Source of the DNA: Gammaproteobacteria bacterium
GTDB lineage: Bacteria; Pseudomonadota; Gammaproteobacteria; UBA6429
Length of the DNA stretch: 21,210 nt
Direction of reading: 5' to 3'
Assembly: GCA_003232015.1 (NCBI GenBank)
Contig: QIKU01000251.1
Span: 1-21,210 of the forward strand
Shown: one piece after another, positions 1 to 8,363 of the stretch
Position numbering within the stretch: the stretch's first letter is position 1
How the letters are laid out: every line of letters begins with the position of its first letter
Notes under the pieces: generated by a model
Database searches by the model: none
Seen by the model: the letters and a program-made list of their open reading frames with translations, nothing else
What the model was told of the DNA's origin: nothing
Program-made: the position numbers and the translations under genes

Positions 1-251
1 TTTTTTTAAAATGAGGTTCATCCTGGAGTCTATGCTCGAATATATAGTATGTGGCCAGAATGGGTTGTGAAATAATAGCACTGTGCGGCTTTTTGAAATG
101 TCCAAATTACCCTGATCTGCTTACCCTGTTACGATATTAGTTTTAGAATGAGTAATCAAATGGGATACAGAATTGTCATAGAATCATGGGCCGTCAATCC
201 GTTATACTCTAGCCTGAATTTCACTAACCTATCATTTTTATAAAAATTATA
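1..251. other. Upstream region of the DUF481 gene, no gene seen
   Basis: No convincing reading frame is visible here. A TATACT hexamer at 203-208 could be a -10 element for the gene starting at 252. The nearest TTG-type hexamer, TTGTCA at 173-178, lies 24 bases upstream, too far for a normal sigma-70 promoter, so the promoter call is weak. The 40 bases before the start codon are AT-rich and lack a Shine-Dalgarno sequence. The end of any gene upstream of the window is not visible. Confidence 0.4.
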
Positions 252-1553
252 ATGAGTAAATTTAAATTATATTTGGGGATGCGCTTCAGCATGGTGTTTA
301 TCCTGAGCTCAGTTCTCTCCGCTAATCTTATCGCCGTAGAGGTTCTGCTTGAAGAATCAACTCAGGTCGTTAACTCCGCCACAAATAACAATGCGGATAG
401 TTTGGTTGAGAGCTTAACTGGTGAGGTAAGCACGGTAGAGCTGGCAGCTACTGCGCCACTCTTATTGACGGAGAACCTGGACAAAGAAATTGAGAGCGAA
501 GATACGCAAACCAAAGCGAAAAAAGAAATGGAGATGCGTATTGAACTACCACAGGATGATAAGTACGACTGGTTACAGTTGGTATCCGGTGAATGGCTTA
601 AGGGGGAACTCATCTCGCTTTACAGCTTTTCAGTTGAATTTAAGAGTAAAAAACTTAACTTGTTGACAATAAAATGGGCTGATATAAAACAATTACGCAG
701 TGCTCGGTCTATGAGTATTCGGGTTGAGATTGGTGGGGAACAGTCCATCATCACCGTTATAGGCAAGTTACAACTATTAGATGATAGCGTACGAATAGTT
801 GATGGGACAAAGGTATTTTCGTATCAACGTTACCAGATCATTTCTATTGCCAAAAGCACTAGCCATGAGTCTGATTATTGGACCGGTAGAATTTCTTTTG
901 GAGCCAATGTAAAAAAGGGTAATAGCGATATAACTGATAGCAATATTACCGCAAGTGCTCAACGACGAACGGCAAAATCACGCCTGTTGTTAGGTTATGT
1001 CGGAAATTTTAGTAAAGCACAAGGTGTCGAAACATCGAATAATCATCGTCTTAACTCATATTATGATTCGTTTTTAAATCGTAAGTTTTTCTGGCGAGTA
1101 TATTCGGTCGAATATCATCGTGACACATTCAAGAATATCGACACTCAGGTATCATTAGGCTCATCCTTTGGTTATGATCTGATACGCACGTCAAAAACAG
1201 AATGGGAAATTTCGGGCGGCCTGGGCGCCCTGTATAAACGTTTTGTGTCAGTTGGCCCCGGTGAAGAGATTGACAATGTATCCACCTTTTTAGAATTCGG
1301 AACTAAATACAATACTAAATTAACTACCACGATGAAATACTTGTTTGATTTTAGCTTTCAACTGGTTGATGAAAGTTCGGGAACTTATATACACCATTTG
1401 ATTACCACGCTCTCATCGGGTATCACGGGGAGGATGAGTCTTGATGTATCTTTTGTTTGGGATCGGATTGCTGATCCACAACCCGTAGCCAATCTAACCG
1501 TGCCGGAAAAAGATGACATACAATTGATTGTGGCGGTGAGCTATAAATTTTAG
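252..1553 (+). CDS. DUF481 family outer-membrane beta-barrel protein
   Basis: This 433-residue protein looks like a DUF481 (YdiY-like, PF04338) outer-membrane barrel. Residues 1-28 form a signal peptide with a hydrophobic core ending near an LIA site. Residues 30-95 are acidic and probably disordered. Residues about 110-175 form a small beta-rich domain with the SGEWLKGEL pattern common in front of DUF481 barrels. From about residue 205 to the end, alternating aromatic and polar residues suggest beta strands, and the chain ends in YKF, a C-terminal Phe typical of proteins inserted by the BAM machinery. The function of the family is not established. The ATG at 252 has no clear ribosome binding site but gives a sensible signal peptide. 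It appears to be transcribed alone. Confidence 0.8.
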   Translation: MSKFKLYLGMRFSMVFILSSVLSANLIAVEVLLEESTQVVNSATNNNADSLVESLTGEVSTVELAATAPLLLTENLDKEIESEDTQTKAKKEMEMRIELPQDDKYDWLQLVSGEWLKGELISLYSFSVEFKSKKLNLLTIKWADIKQLRSARSMSIRVEIGGEQSIITVIGKLQLLDDSVRIVDGTKVFSYQRYQIISIAKSTSHESDYWTGRISFGANVKKGNSDITDSNITASAQRRTAKSRLLLGYVGNFSKAQGVETSNNHRLNSYYDSFLNRKFFWRVYSVEYHRDTFKNIDTQVSLGSSFGYDLIRTSKTEWEISGGLGALYKRFVSVGPGEEIDNVSTFLEFGTKYNTKLTTTMKYLFDFSFQLVDESSGTYIHHLITTLSSGITGRMSLDVSFVWDRIADPQPVANLTVPEKDDIQLIVAVSYKF

Positions 1554-1624
1554 GGAGCGGTACGCAGAGAGTTTAAGCTTTATCATGCTTGGCTATAGTG
1601 TAAATATTAACTCAGGAATTGACC

Positions 1625-2605
1625 ATGGGTATGCTGATCAAAGGTAAGTTAGTCGATGACTGGTTGGGTAAAGAAATTGTTAATGGCGATTTCAAACGAA
1701 TGGAGTCGATATTTCGTAACTGGATCACAGTAGATGGGCATCCTGGTTCTACGGGTGAAGGAGATTTTATTGCTGAACCGGATCGTTATCACTTGTATGT
1801 TTCAAATGCCTGTCCCTGGGCGCATCGCACGGTTATTTTTCGGAAGCTAAAAAAACTCGAGGACGTTATAGGATTATCCATCGTCGAAGCGCATATGATG
1901 GAACAAGGCTGGACTTTTGCTGTGCAAGGTAAATATGTTGATCAGCTATATGGTTATCGATTCTTACACGAACTTTACACTAAAGCGGACAATAAATTTA
2001 CTGGTCAGATTACTGTGCCGGTACTCTGGGATAAAAAGCGAAATACTATCGTCAATAATGAATCTTCTGAAATCATTCGTATGCTAAATTCTGCCTTTAA
2101 TAATTTCACCGACGTAAAGACGGATTTTTATCCTGAAGAACTACGCCAACAGATTAATATCGTAAATCGTCCGATTTACAATAATATCAATAATGGTGTA
2201 TATCGGTGTGGTTTTTCCAGAACACAGGCGGCTTACGAAAGGGCATTTGATCGGTTGTTTTCGGAATTGCAAAACGTTGAAACTATATTATCCAGGCAAC
2301 GATATTTGCTTGGCGAGCATATTACCGAGTCAGACTGGCGTTTATTCACAACCCTTGTTCGGTTTGATGCTGTTTATGTAGGCCATTTCAAGTGCAATCT
2401 GAAACGGATTAATGATTATCCTAGCTTGTCAAATTACCTCAGGGAGCTATATCAAATTCCGGGTATTGCCGAGACAGTTGATATTGAGTACATCAAGCAA
2501 CATTACTACTACAGTCATACTAGCGTAAACCCAACGAAACTGGTTCCGAAAGGACCGGAGCTTAATTTTTCTTTAGCGCATAATCGGGCTAAAATATTTG
2601 ATTAA
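1625..2605 (+). CDS. Glutathionyl-hydroquinone reductase (Xi-class glutathione transferase, YqjG/ECM4 type)
   Basis: The protein (326 residues) belongs to the Xi-class glutathione transferases, cytosolic enzymes that reduce glutathionyl-hydroquinones and related conjugates with glutathione. The key motif NACPWAHR is at residues 61-68 and places the catalytic Cys at 63, the same position as in E. coli YqjG. The N-terminal thioredoxin-like domain is followed by an all-helical C-terminal domain with the YLLGEHITESDWRLFTTLVRFD segment type, which contains the conserved LG(E)xxTxxDxRLF pattern. A TTG at 1619 is in frame, but the ATG at 1625 is preferred because an AGGA sits at 1614-1617, seven bases before it. 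A TATAGT hexamer at 1594-1599 could be its -10 element. The gene stands between DUF481 and NnrS genes without overlap. Confidence 0.88.
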   Translation: MGMLIKGKLVDDWLGKEIVNGDFKRMESIFRNWITVDGHPGSTGEGDFIAEPDRYHLYVSNACPWAHRTVIFRKLKKLEDVIGLSIVEAHMMEQGWTFAVQGKYVDQLYGYRFLHELYTKADNKFTGQITVPVLWDKKRNTIVNNESSEIIRMLNSAFNNFTDVKTDFYPEELRQQINIVNRPIYNNINNGVYRCGFSRTQAAYERAFDRLFSELQNVETILSRQRYLLGEHITESDWRLFTTLVRFDAVYVGHFKCNLKRINDYPSLSNYLRELYQIPGIAETVDIEYIKQHYYYSHTSVNPTKLVPKGPELNFSLAHNRAKIFD

Positions 2606-2873
2606 GTTTGTATCTTGAGGTTGTTCTAGTAATTGGGCTGATTTGGTTATTTTCCCGGAATGGTTATTATTACGTTGGCATTATCTCGTTAGATCTAAAT
2701 AGGTGATCCAGATATCCGTCGACTTTGAAATTCCTTTAAGTGTTCGGGTATTTGGAAAAACTATTTAGATTCTTCGCGCAAATGTAGCTAACAGAAATTT
2801 GTGTTGAGTTTATCATCCAGGTGAATGGTATACTAACATTCATATTTACAGTCAGAAAATATATTAAAATATT
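2606..2873. other. Intergenic region in front of the NnrS gene
   Basis: This 268-base gap holds no convincing reading frame. It contains the candidate NnrS promoter near 2804-2834. Otherwise I see no repeat or RNA structure that I can support. Confidence 0.4.
2804..2834 (+). promoter_or_regulatory. Candidate promoter of the NnrS gene
   Basis: A TGG immediately before TATACT (2829-2834) makes an extended -10 element, and a TTGAGT at 2804-2809 could act as a -35 with a long 19-base spacer. The start codon of the NnrS gene lies about 40 bases downstream of the -10. The extended -10 is the stronger part of this call. Confidence 0.4.
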
Positions 2874-4097
2874 ATGTTAAACATCGAAGACGGAGTAGTT
2901 GATTCAAAACAGTCGAATTATGGCCTACCGATATTACGTTTAGGTTTCAGGCCTTTCTTTTTAGCGGCGGGTATTTTCGGCATCCTGGCAATGGCACTAT
3001 GGATGGCCAGTTATGTGTATTCAATCCAGTTTACCTTTTTGGGGATATCGACAGTCTTATGGCATGGCCATGAAATGCTGTTTGGTTATGTTATGGCGGT
3101 GGTGGCCGGTTTTTTGCTCACGGCAATAAAAAACTGGACCGGGATAGAAGTGTTACGTGGCAAAGCATTGGCTTTTTTATTTGTATTATGGTTGCTAGCT
3201 CGGTTCTTACCGTTTAGCGGGGCACTTACGGGCCTGATGGTACCGATAGAAATTGTTGGCGCCGTTAATGTGAGTTTTTTATTCTTACTGACGCTGGCAT
3301 GTTTACGTCCTGTGCTGAAGGTTAAACAATATAAGCAGCTCGGCATTATTGCACTATTGGTTGCACTGGTTCTGTGTGATCTTGTTTTTTATGCAGGTCT
3401 TACCGGCTTGATTGGTGATGGTGTGCAGTGGGGTTTATATTCAGCTTTATATATTCTTATCGCACTGGCCCTGATGATGATGCGCAGAGTGATGCCGATG
3501 TTTATTAAAAATGGCGTTGATGGTGAAGTAACATTAAAAAATTATCTCTGGATCGATTACTTCAGTCTAATTCTATTGGTATGTTTATGGATAAGTGATG
3601 TATTTACTGACTTTATAAATCTAACCGCTGTCTTTGCAAGCGTATTGACCTTGTTGCATGTTGTGCGATTATCTGGATGGTATACTCATAAAATCTGGAA
3701 CAAACCTCTGGTGTGGGTTCTGATAGTGGCTTACATCTCGTTTATTCTGGGATTTGCGTTAAAGGCCTGGGCGAACACGGCTGGAATTTCTCCTTTCTTA
3801 TCCGTGCATGCTTTCACTATGGGCGGGATCGGTCTGTTGACCCTCGGCATGATGTCACGTGTTTCTCTGGGGCATACCGGCCGTAATGTTGCTGAACCGT
3901 CACCCTGGGTATTCTGGAGCTTTGTGGCATTATTAGCCGCTGTTGTCGTGCGCGTTTTGTTTCCATTATTGAGTATGGAATTTTATATTTACTGGATCGG
4001 AATATCTCAGGTACTGTGGATGACTGCATTTGCTATTTTTGTTTTGGTTTATGCTCCAATGTTATGCAGTGTTCGAATTGATGGTCGCGATGGTTAA
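2874..4097 (+). CDS. NnrS family heme/copper membrane protein
   Basis: This 407-residue integral membrane protein matches the NnrS family (PF05940). The family opening is present: LRLGFRPFF at residues 22-30, then WHGHEMLFGY at about residues 63-72 with the conserved histidines, followed by a VVAGFLLTAIKNWTG segment. About twelve hydrophobic segments span the chain, as expected. NnrS in Rhodobacter is a heme- and copper-containing inner-membrane protein, and family members are linked to nitric-oxide stress and denitrification. No other nitrogen-oxide gene is in this window, so a role in NO tolerance rather than denitrification is the likelier reading. The Shine-Dalgarno sequence is poor. A terminator candidate follows at 4163-4206. 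Confidence 0.88.
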   Translation: MLNIEDGVVDSKQSNYGLPILRLGFRPFFLAAGIFGILAMALWMASYVYSIQFTFLGISTVLWHGHEMLFGYVMAVVAGFLLTAIKNWTGIEVLRGKALAFLFVLWLLARFLPFSGALTGLMVPIEIVGAVNVSFLFLLTLACLRPVLKVKQYKQLGIIALLVALVLCDLVFYAGLTGLIGDGVQWGLYSALYILIALALMMMRRVMPMFIKNGVDGEVTLKNYLWIDYFSLILLVCLWISDVFTDFINLTAVFASVLTLLHVVRLSGWYTHKIWNKPLVWVLIVAYISFILGFALKAWANTAGISPFLSVHAFTMGGIGLLTLGMMSRVSLGHTGRNVAEPSPWVFWSFVALLAAVVVRVLFPLLSMEFYIYWIGISQVLWMTAFAIFVLVYAPMLCSVRIDGRDG

Positions 4098-4162
4098 GGT
4101 TCTGTCGAACATATAGCTCGATCATCCTTATGGAGTTAATCGCTTAAGGATCTTCGTCCTGC

Positions 4163-4206
4163 CAGGTAATGTAAGACTAATACATTAAGATTCTTTACCT
4201 GTTTTT
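4163..4206 (+). terminator. Rho-independent terminator candidate after the NnrS gene
   Basis: CAGGTAA (4163-4169) pairs perfectly with TTACCTG (4195-4201) and is followed at once by five T residues (4202-4206). An inner TGTA/TACA pairing (4170-4173 with 4181-4184) could extend the stem, leaving an internal bulge. A second inverted repeat, ATCCTTA (4124-4130) with TAAGGAT (4145-4151), lies just upstream. The location between two converging genes fits termination. Confidence 0.5.
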
Positions 4207-4218
4207 GTTCGTTAGCGA

Positions 4219-5583
4219 TTATTTTTTCAGTTTTTTCCGCACCTCGATTACTCTTGCGATTAGTCGTGTTTTATTATCATCCGGCACGGTTTTTAATTCA
4301 CGCACGCGCTCAGCAAAGTGTTTACTGCTTTCAAGTAGCTCGTCGACGAGCTCATGGTAATGACCATTTGATATACCGCAATGACGGGCAAAGCGTTCAA
4401 CCGCTTGAGGGAGGTTTATCGGATTTTCCTGTTTTTCGACTAACTCACCGTATTGACCAAATGGCATAACGCTCAACATATCATGTTGTGAATAAGCGCG
4501 CATCGGGGTGGGATCATAGATCGGGGTAAAATTACGTTTATCATGCTGATCATATATTGACAGATTTTCTAAATGTAAATCGCCATTACCGGTCAGCAAG
4601 GCCAGTATTAAACGCTGAAACAGATGTCTCTTCGCCGTTGCTGCATCACTGACGATTCGAACCGCTGACTGGTCAATCGCCTGGGCGATGAGATCGTATT
4701 GATAATCAAAATTATTATTCAGCGGTGCACCGGATGCGAGTATCGAATAAAGCGTTTCAGTGTACAACGGTGTATTGTTTTCATCGCGGTCAAAACGCTC
4801 AATGGCAATGGCCGGCATGCCTTTGAAGTTACAATTCCAGTGGCGTGGCACCTTAAATCCTGCTTCGCGATGAACATCCAGTGCCAATGATTCGAGTTCG
4901 ATGATACCCGGATAGCGATTGTTTTGTTCGAACTTAAGTACGACGTCGATCACCCCGGGTGTTTTTTGTCTTGTCGGCAAACCAATTCGACCATCCCAGC
5001 CAGAGGAGGGAATGGAAACCAGCAACTTGGGGATTGCGCCACCGACACTGGGCGTTGGCCCGACGGTCTGGATGAGCAACTCAATATCGTCTTCAAACCA
5101 GGTCATGAATTCTTTTAATGAAAAACTCAATTCGTCTGATACGGCCGTTAATCGATGTTGGGGGGGATGTTGATACCAGTGTGTGGCCAACTCATCACTT
5201 TCAAATAGATCGAGGTGACCGATTCCGCCATGGCCGGATGCCTTTATAATTTCCCAGTCGGCATCAAAACCACTCAATTCCTTTTTGCCTTTTGATTCGA
5301 GATATTTTAGTGCCAGATTGCGTTGAAAATTATCATTTTCTTTCGGTGGGATCAGCGATTGCAAGGGTGGCAGCAGATCAAACCGATTTCCACGTTCCCG
5401 GCTGATGGTGGTTTTGCCGTAATATTTGGGTGCATAAACTAGACCCAGCCCGGGTTGATCTTTTTCCAGATATTGATCATCGTAAGTAAAGCGGCACTCT
5501 TTATCGGTTAGATACAGGCGACCCATGCGTGTGGGTTCGCCGCCCAGTCGGGTCCAGATGACGGCTTCGCGATCCGTACTCAT
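4219..5583 (-). CDS. hipA: HipA-family serine/threonine kinase toxin
   Basis: The 454-residue protein resembles HipA, the kinase toxin that phosphorylates a translation factor (glutamyl-tRNA synthetase in E. coli). Visible elements are a HipA N-terminal subdomain (about 1-125), a glycine-rich SVGGAIPK loop at 179-186 whose Ser179 is at the place of the autophosphorylated loop, VLKF with Lys217, IERFDR at 261-266, the catalytic segment GNGDLHLEN at 332-340 with Asp335, and YDPTP with metal-binding Asp357. All the residues expected for kinase activity are present, so it looks intact. It overlaps the upstream antitoxin gene by four bases (ATGA, 5580-5583), implying translational coupling. Its length is close to E. 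coli HipA (440). The cellular target cannot be read from the sequence. Confidence 0.88.
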   Translation of the reverse strand: MSTDREAVIWTRLGGEPTRMGRLYLTDKECRFTYDDQYLEKDQPGLGLVYAPKYYGKTTISRERGNRFDLLPPLQSLIPPKENDNFQRNLALKYLESKGKKELSGFDADWEIIKASGHGGIGHLDLFESDELATHWYQHPPQHRLTAVSDELSFSLKEFMTWFEDDIELLIQTVGPTPSVGGAIPKLLVSIPSSGWDGRIGLPTRQKTPGVIDVVLKFEQNNRYPGIIELESLALDVHREAGFKVPRHWNCNFKGMPAIAIERFDRDENNTPLYTETLYSILASGAPLNNNFDYQYDLIAQAIDQSAVRIVSDAATAKRHLFQRLILALLTGNGDLHLENLSIYDQHDKRNFTPIYDPTPMRAYSQHDMLSVMPFGQYGELVEKQENPINLPQAVERFARHCGISNGHYHELVDELLESSKHFAERVRELKTVPDDNKTRLIARVIEVRKKLKK

Positions 5584-5822
5584 GATGGAAACAGGGTGCC
5601 ATCGTTAATCTGCTCGACCACTGGGTTATCCGGTATTAGTTTGATCTGCAGACCGGCGATACGTGCCAGATCTGCAAAGGTTTTTAAACTCAGGTTGGGA
5701 TTCTTTTTGGCTCGAGACAGAGTTTCCTGGCGGATTCCGGCGCGGGCAGCCAGTTCGCCCTGGCTAATATTATTGCTCTTTGCCGCGGCAATAATCTCAT
5801 TAATCAGCTCAATGTTATCCAT
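5580..5822 (-). CDS. hipB: HipB-like helix-turn-helix antitoxin
   Basis: This is an 80-residue XRE/Cro-type DNA-binding protein. The helix-turn-helix lies at about residues 19-40 (ISQGELAARAGIRQETLSRA), and a short C-terminal tail follows. In HipBA systems the antitoxin gene comes first, binds the toxin and represses its own promoter; the order and four-base overlap with the kinase gene fit this. The start ATG at 5822 has no visible Shine-Dalgarno sequence, and a perfect TATAAT on the minus strand lies only about 33 bases upstream, so the leader is very short. Copies of TTTGATA in the upstream region are candidate operator half-sites. Confidence 0.85.
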   Translation of the reverse strand: MDNIELINEIIAAAKSNNISQGELAARAGIRQETLSRAKKNPNLSLKTFADLARIAGLQIKLIPDNPVVEQINDGTLFPS

Positions 5823-5854
5823 ATTTTGATAGTTACGTCATAAATGTACCTTAC

Positions 5855-5860
5855 ATTATA
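5855..5860 (-). promoter_or_regulatory. -10 element of the hipBA-like operon
   Basis: The plus-strand ATTATA reads TATAAT on the minus strand, a perfect -10 hexamer 33 bases before the antitoxin start. A weak TTGCGC (5877-5882) sits 16 bases upstream and could be a poor -35. Confidence 0.45.
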
Positions 5861-5910
5861 GTAAAATTGACAAATAGCGCAAATAATAATGATGATATAT
5901 AAAACAATAA

Positions 5911-5947
5911 TTGATATTTTATCGATATATTTGATAAATATATCAAA
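5911..5947. promoter_or_regulatory. Palindrome cluster upstream of hipBA, candidate operator
   Basis: TTTGATA (5930-5936) and TATCAAA (5941-5947) form a perfect seven-base inverted repeat around AATA. TATCGATA (5920-5927) is an eight-base palindrome, and a further TTGATA is at 5911-5916. Another TTTGATA occurs at 5825-5831, next to the antitoxin start. Such clustered half-sites are what an autorepressing XRE antitoxin would bind, but the binding is inferred. Confidence 0.4.
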
Positions 5948-6015
5948 ATTAGGACAATTATAAGCGTGATATCTGAAAGCCAGTATGGATTAGGAGCTAC
6001 GGCGGGTACTATTCT

Positions 6016-6056
6016 TCAACAACTAGCCAAGGGGAGCTAGCCCTCACCCGTTGAAA
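6016..6056. repeat. Nested stem-loop of unknown function
   Basis: TTCAAC (6016-6021) pairs with GTTGAA (6051-6056), and inside it CTAGC (6024-6028) pairs with GCTAG (6037-6041). The inner loop is purine-rich and the 3' internal loop is pyrimidine-rich (CCCTCACCC). No T-run follows, so it is not an ordinary terminator for the plus strand. Confidence 0.35.
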
Positions 6057-6245
6057 AACCAGTGCGGCATTCAAATAGATAACGGCTTGCGTGTTATTAA
6101 GGTGTGTACCGAATTTTTTTCCGTTATGGGTTGAAAATACATGGTTTAGGTAATTGAGAAAATAAAGCAAAGACAAAAGTGACTTGATGATACTGCAAAG
6201 ACGATTCAGGCTTATAATGACTTTGTTGAGAGTGACGGATATTCA

Positions 6246-6353
6246 ATGATGGCATTTGAAATTTCTAATAAGTTATCTATCGTCTATAAAAACAGAAATT
6301 TCAATTCGCTGGAATTGCCATTTATGGTCATCAGCCATTACACTGTTGCTTGA
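6246..6353 (+). CDS. Possible short leader ORF before the permease gene
   Basis: A 35-codon frame starts at ATG 6246 with a weak GGA six bases upstream, and its TGA (6351-6353) overlaps the TTG start proposed for the permease (6350-6352). The peptide is of mixed composition and I do not recognise it. Codons continue open upstream to 6201 without a start. A perfect TATAAT at 6213-6218 would put a transcript start just before it. It could be a coupling leader, a remnant of a decayed gene or chance. Confidence 0.2.
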   Translation: MMAFEISNKLSIVYKNRNFNSLELPFMVISHYTVA

Positions 6354-7540
6354 CGCTATTTTACGGGGACAGGGATATCAAAGCTGAAAATCAGGTGACG
6401 TTATCCGATAGTAAAAACTGGTCGTTATCGATTAAGCCAATGGATATTACGACGCTGATTATAATACCTGAGGGTGACTGGCGGTTAAAAAATAGTCTGC
6501 CGGATGCTGACGGCCTTTACGCCTATCTTAATGATCACCCTGATGTTCAAAAACTTGATTTTGACTCGCTGCATGTCAGTCATTGGGATACCGGTTTTTG
6601 TATTTTTTTACTGAGTGTGATTGCGATAACAAAAACCTCCGGTATAAATATCGATCTGTCCGGTTTGCCGGAAGGCGTGCGTCGTCTGCTAACGTTGGCC
6701 ACGGCCGTACCACAGGCGGTAGACACAGGTCGTGATCAGCAGTCCACAGGTAGACTGGAAAAAATCGGCCAGGCCAGCATCGACTTTATCAGTGGTGTAC
6801 CGGCCGCATTGCACTTTCTCGGTGAAGCCACGTTGGCCTTTATTCAATTTTTTAAGGGCAAGGCACAATACAAACGCTCCGATCTGTTTTTGATTATTCA
6901 GGAGGTTGGCCCTAACGCTCTCCCGATTGTGAGCCTGATCAGTTTTCTGGTTGGGTTGATCCTTGCCTATATGGGCGCCGTGCAATTACAACAGTTTGGA
7001 GCACAAATATTCATCGCGGATCTGGTTGGTATTGGTATGGTTCGAGAAATGGCCGGATTAATGACAGGAATCATTATGGCGGGTCGATCTGGTGCGGCCT
7101 TTGCCGCCCGGCTGGGTACTATGCAGGTTAATGAAGAAATCGATGCACTAAAAACATTAGGCATTTCACCGATGGAGTATCTGGTTTTGCCTCGCATGCT
7201 GGCCCTGATCATAATGGTGCCGCTGCTTACCCTGTATGGCAGTATCGTAGGTATAATCGCCGGTATGGTCATTGCCGTATCGGCTTTTGATGTGACCGTA
7301 TATGAATATTACAATCAAACCCTGCGTGCCCTGGACATGCGGCAGATTCTGGTTGGTTTGAGCAAGGCATCTGTTTATGGTGTATTGATCGCCTTTGCCG
7401 GTTGTTTGCGAGGCATGCAATGTGGCCGTAGTGCCTCGGCCGTCGGTGAAGCCACAACCTCAGCTGTCGTGACCAGCATAGTATTAATCGTGGTGGCGGC
7501 TTCGATATTAACCATCATTTTTCAGGCACTTGGAATTTAA
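6350..7540 (+). CDS. STAS-MlaE fused ABC transporter permease (lipid transport)
   Basis: The protein (396 residues from TTG) joins an N-terminal STAS domain (about 25-115) to an MlaE permease domain (about 145-396, PF02405). In E. coli these functions are split between MlaB and MlaE; fused forms are common elsewhere. The permease carries the MVREMAGLMTGIIMAGRSG segment and the NEEIDALKTLGISP coupling loop that contacts the ATPase. It should sit in the inner membrane and move lipids with the MCE partner. The start is uncertain: TTG 6350 overlaps a preceding stop as TTGA, GTG 6395 is in frame, and neither has a good Shine-Dalgarno sequence. An ATG at 6440 would cut into the STAS domain. Confidence 0.88.
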   Translation: MTLFYGDRDIKAENQVTLSDSKNWSLSIKPMDITTLIIIPEGDWRLKNSLPDADGLYAYLNDHPDVQKLDFDSLHVSHWDTGFCIFLLSVIAITKTSGINIDLSGLPEGVRRLLTLATAVPQAVDTGRDQQSTGRLEKIGQASIDFISGVPAALHFLGEATLAFIQFFKGKAQYKRSDLFLIIQEVGPNALPIVSLISFLVGLILAYMGAVQLQQFGAQIFIADLVGIGMVREMAGLMTGIIMAGRSGAAFAARLGTMQVNEEIDALKTLGISPMEYLVLPRMLALIIMVPLLTLYGSIVGIIAGMVIAVSAFDVTVYEYYNQTLRALDMRQILVGLSKASVYGVLIAFAGCLRGMQCGRSASAVGEATTSAVVTSIVLIVVAASILTIIFQALGI

Positions 7541-7574
7541 TTGGCGCATAACGAATGAGTAACAGGTATTAAAT

Positions 7575-8363
7575 ATGATCGCTAACGCACAGCAAACATC
7601 TTCAGACCGTGTGCATATAAAGTTGCGTGATATCACTATGGCCTATGGTGATTTTGTTATCCAGCGCAATTTAAGCTTTGACATTAATCATGAAGATATT
7701 TTTATTATTATGGGTGGCAGTGGTTGTGGTAAAAGTACTTTGCTAAAATTGCTGATTGGTTTAAAAGAACCTGCTACAGGCGATATTGAATTTGATGGTG
7801 TCAATTTCTGGACTTCGCCGTTTGAAATACAGGATCAATTAAAGCATCGTTTTGGAGTTCTATTTCAAAGCGGGGCACTATGGAGCTCGCAGACATTGGC
7901 CGAAAATATCGCTTTACCGATTGAGGAATATACCGACTTAAGCGCAAAGCAGATAAACGAAGTGGTTGCCTACAAATTGGCGCTGGTGGGGCTGGCCGGT
8001 TACGAAGAATTTTATCCAGCCGAAATCAGTGGCGGCATGCAAAAACGTGCTGGCCTGGCACGTGCCATGGCATTAGACCCGGAAATATTATTTTTCGATG
8101 AGCCCTCAGCGGGGCTGGATCCAATTAGTGCCCGCAGGCTGGATGAACTGATACTGGAACTACGCGATAGCTTGAAAACAACGGTGGTGGTGGTTACCCA
8201 CGAACTCGCCAGTATTTTTGACATTGGTAACAATTCGGTTTTTCTGGATGCTGAAACCAAAACCATGATCGCCACAGGCGATCCTAATAAACTGCGAACC
8301 GATTGCACACAGGCAAAGGTATGCGAATTCTTAAACCGGGGGAAACATGAGCAAAAAAGCTAA
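7575..8363 (+). CDS. MlaF-type ABC transporter ATPase
   Basis: This 262-residue ATPase powers the lipid transporter of this operon from the cytoplasmic side. Walker A GGSGCGKST is at 47-55, the signature ISGGMQ at 151-156, Walker B ILFFDE at 171-176 and the switch His at 209 in VTHE. The FQSGALW stretch near 97-103, around the Q-loop, is typical of MlaF. It lies 34 bases after the permease stop, and its end overlaps the MCE gene by 17 bases, so the genes are co-transcribed. Confidence 0.92.
   Translation: MIANAQQTSSDRVHIKLRDITMAYGDFVIQRNLSFDINHEDIFIIMGGSGCGKSTLLKLLIGLKEPATGDIEFDGVNFWTSPFEIQDQLKHRFGVLFQSGALWSSQTLAENIALPIEEYTDLSAKQINEVVAYKLALVGLAGYEEFYPAEISGGMQKRAGLARAMALDPEILFFDEPSAGLDPISARRLDELILELRDSLKTTVVVVTHELASIFDIGNNSVFLDAETKTMIATGDPNKLRTDCTQAKVCEFLNRGKHEQKS

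Larger units (their letters stand above)
5823..6349. other. Gene-poor region between hipBA and the Mla-type operon
   Basis: This 527-base stretch holds the hipBA control region at its left end, a stem-loop at 6016-6056, a lone TATAAT at 6213-6218 and a short possible reading frame at 6246-6353. In the frame of that short ORF, stops at 6141-6199 interrupt any longer upstream coding sequence. I see no transposase remnant or RNA gene that I can name. Confidence 0.4.

Noticed and set aside
1619..1624. TTG start for the glutathionyl-hydroquinone reductase
   Set aside because: The ATG two codons later is better spaced from AGGA and gives Cys63 at the E. coli position.
2804..2817. FNR/DNR-like box (TTGA ... 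TCAT) before the NnrS gene
   Set aside because: The half-sites are five bases apart instead of six, the last base mismatches, and the site would lie between -35 and -10 rather than at an activating position.
4919..5173. Plus-strand open frames inside the hipA gene
   Set aside because: They are antisense to conserved HipA motifs and show no ribosome site or domain.
6016..6056. Integron attC-like site
   Set aside because: The outer arms resemble CAAC/GTTG ends, but the required purine and pyrimidine positions mismatch, there is no extrahelical base pattern and no integrase or cassette is nearby.
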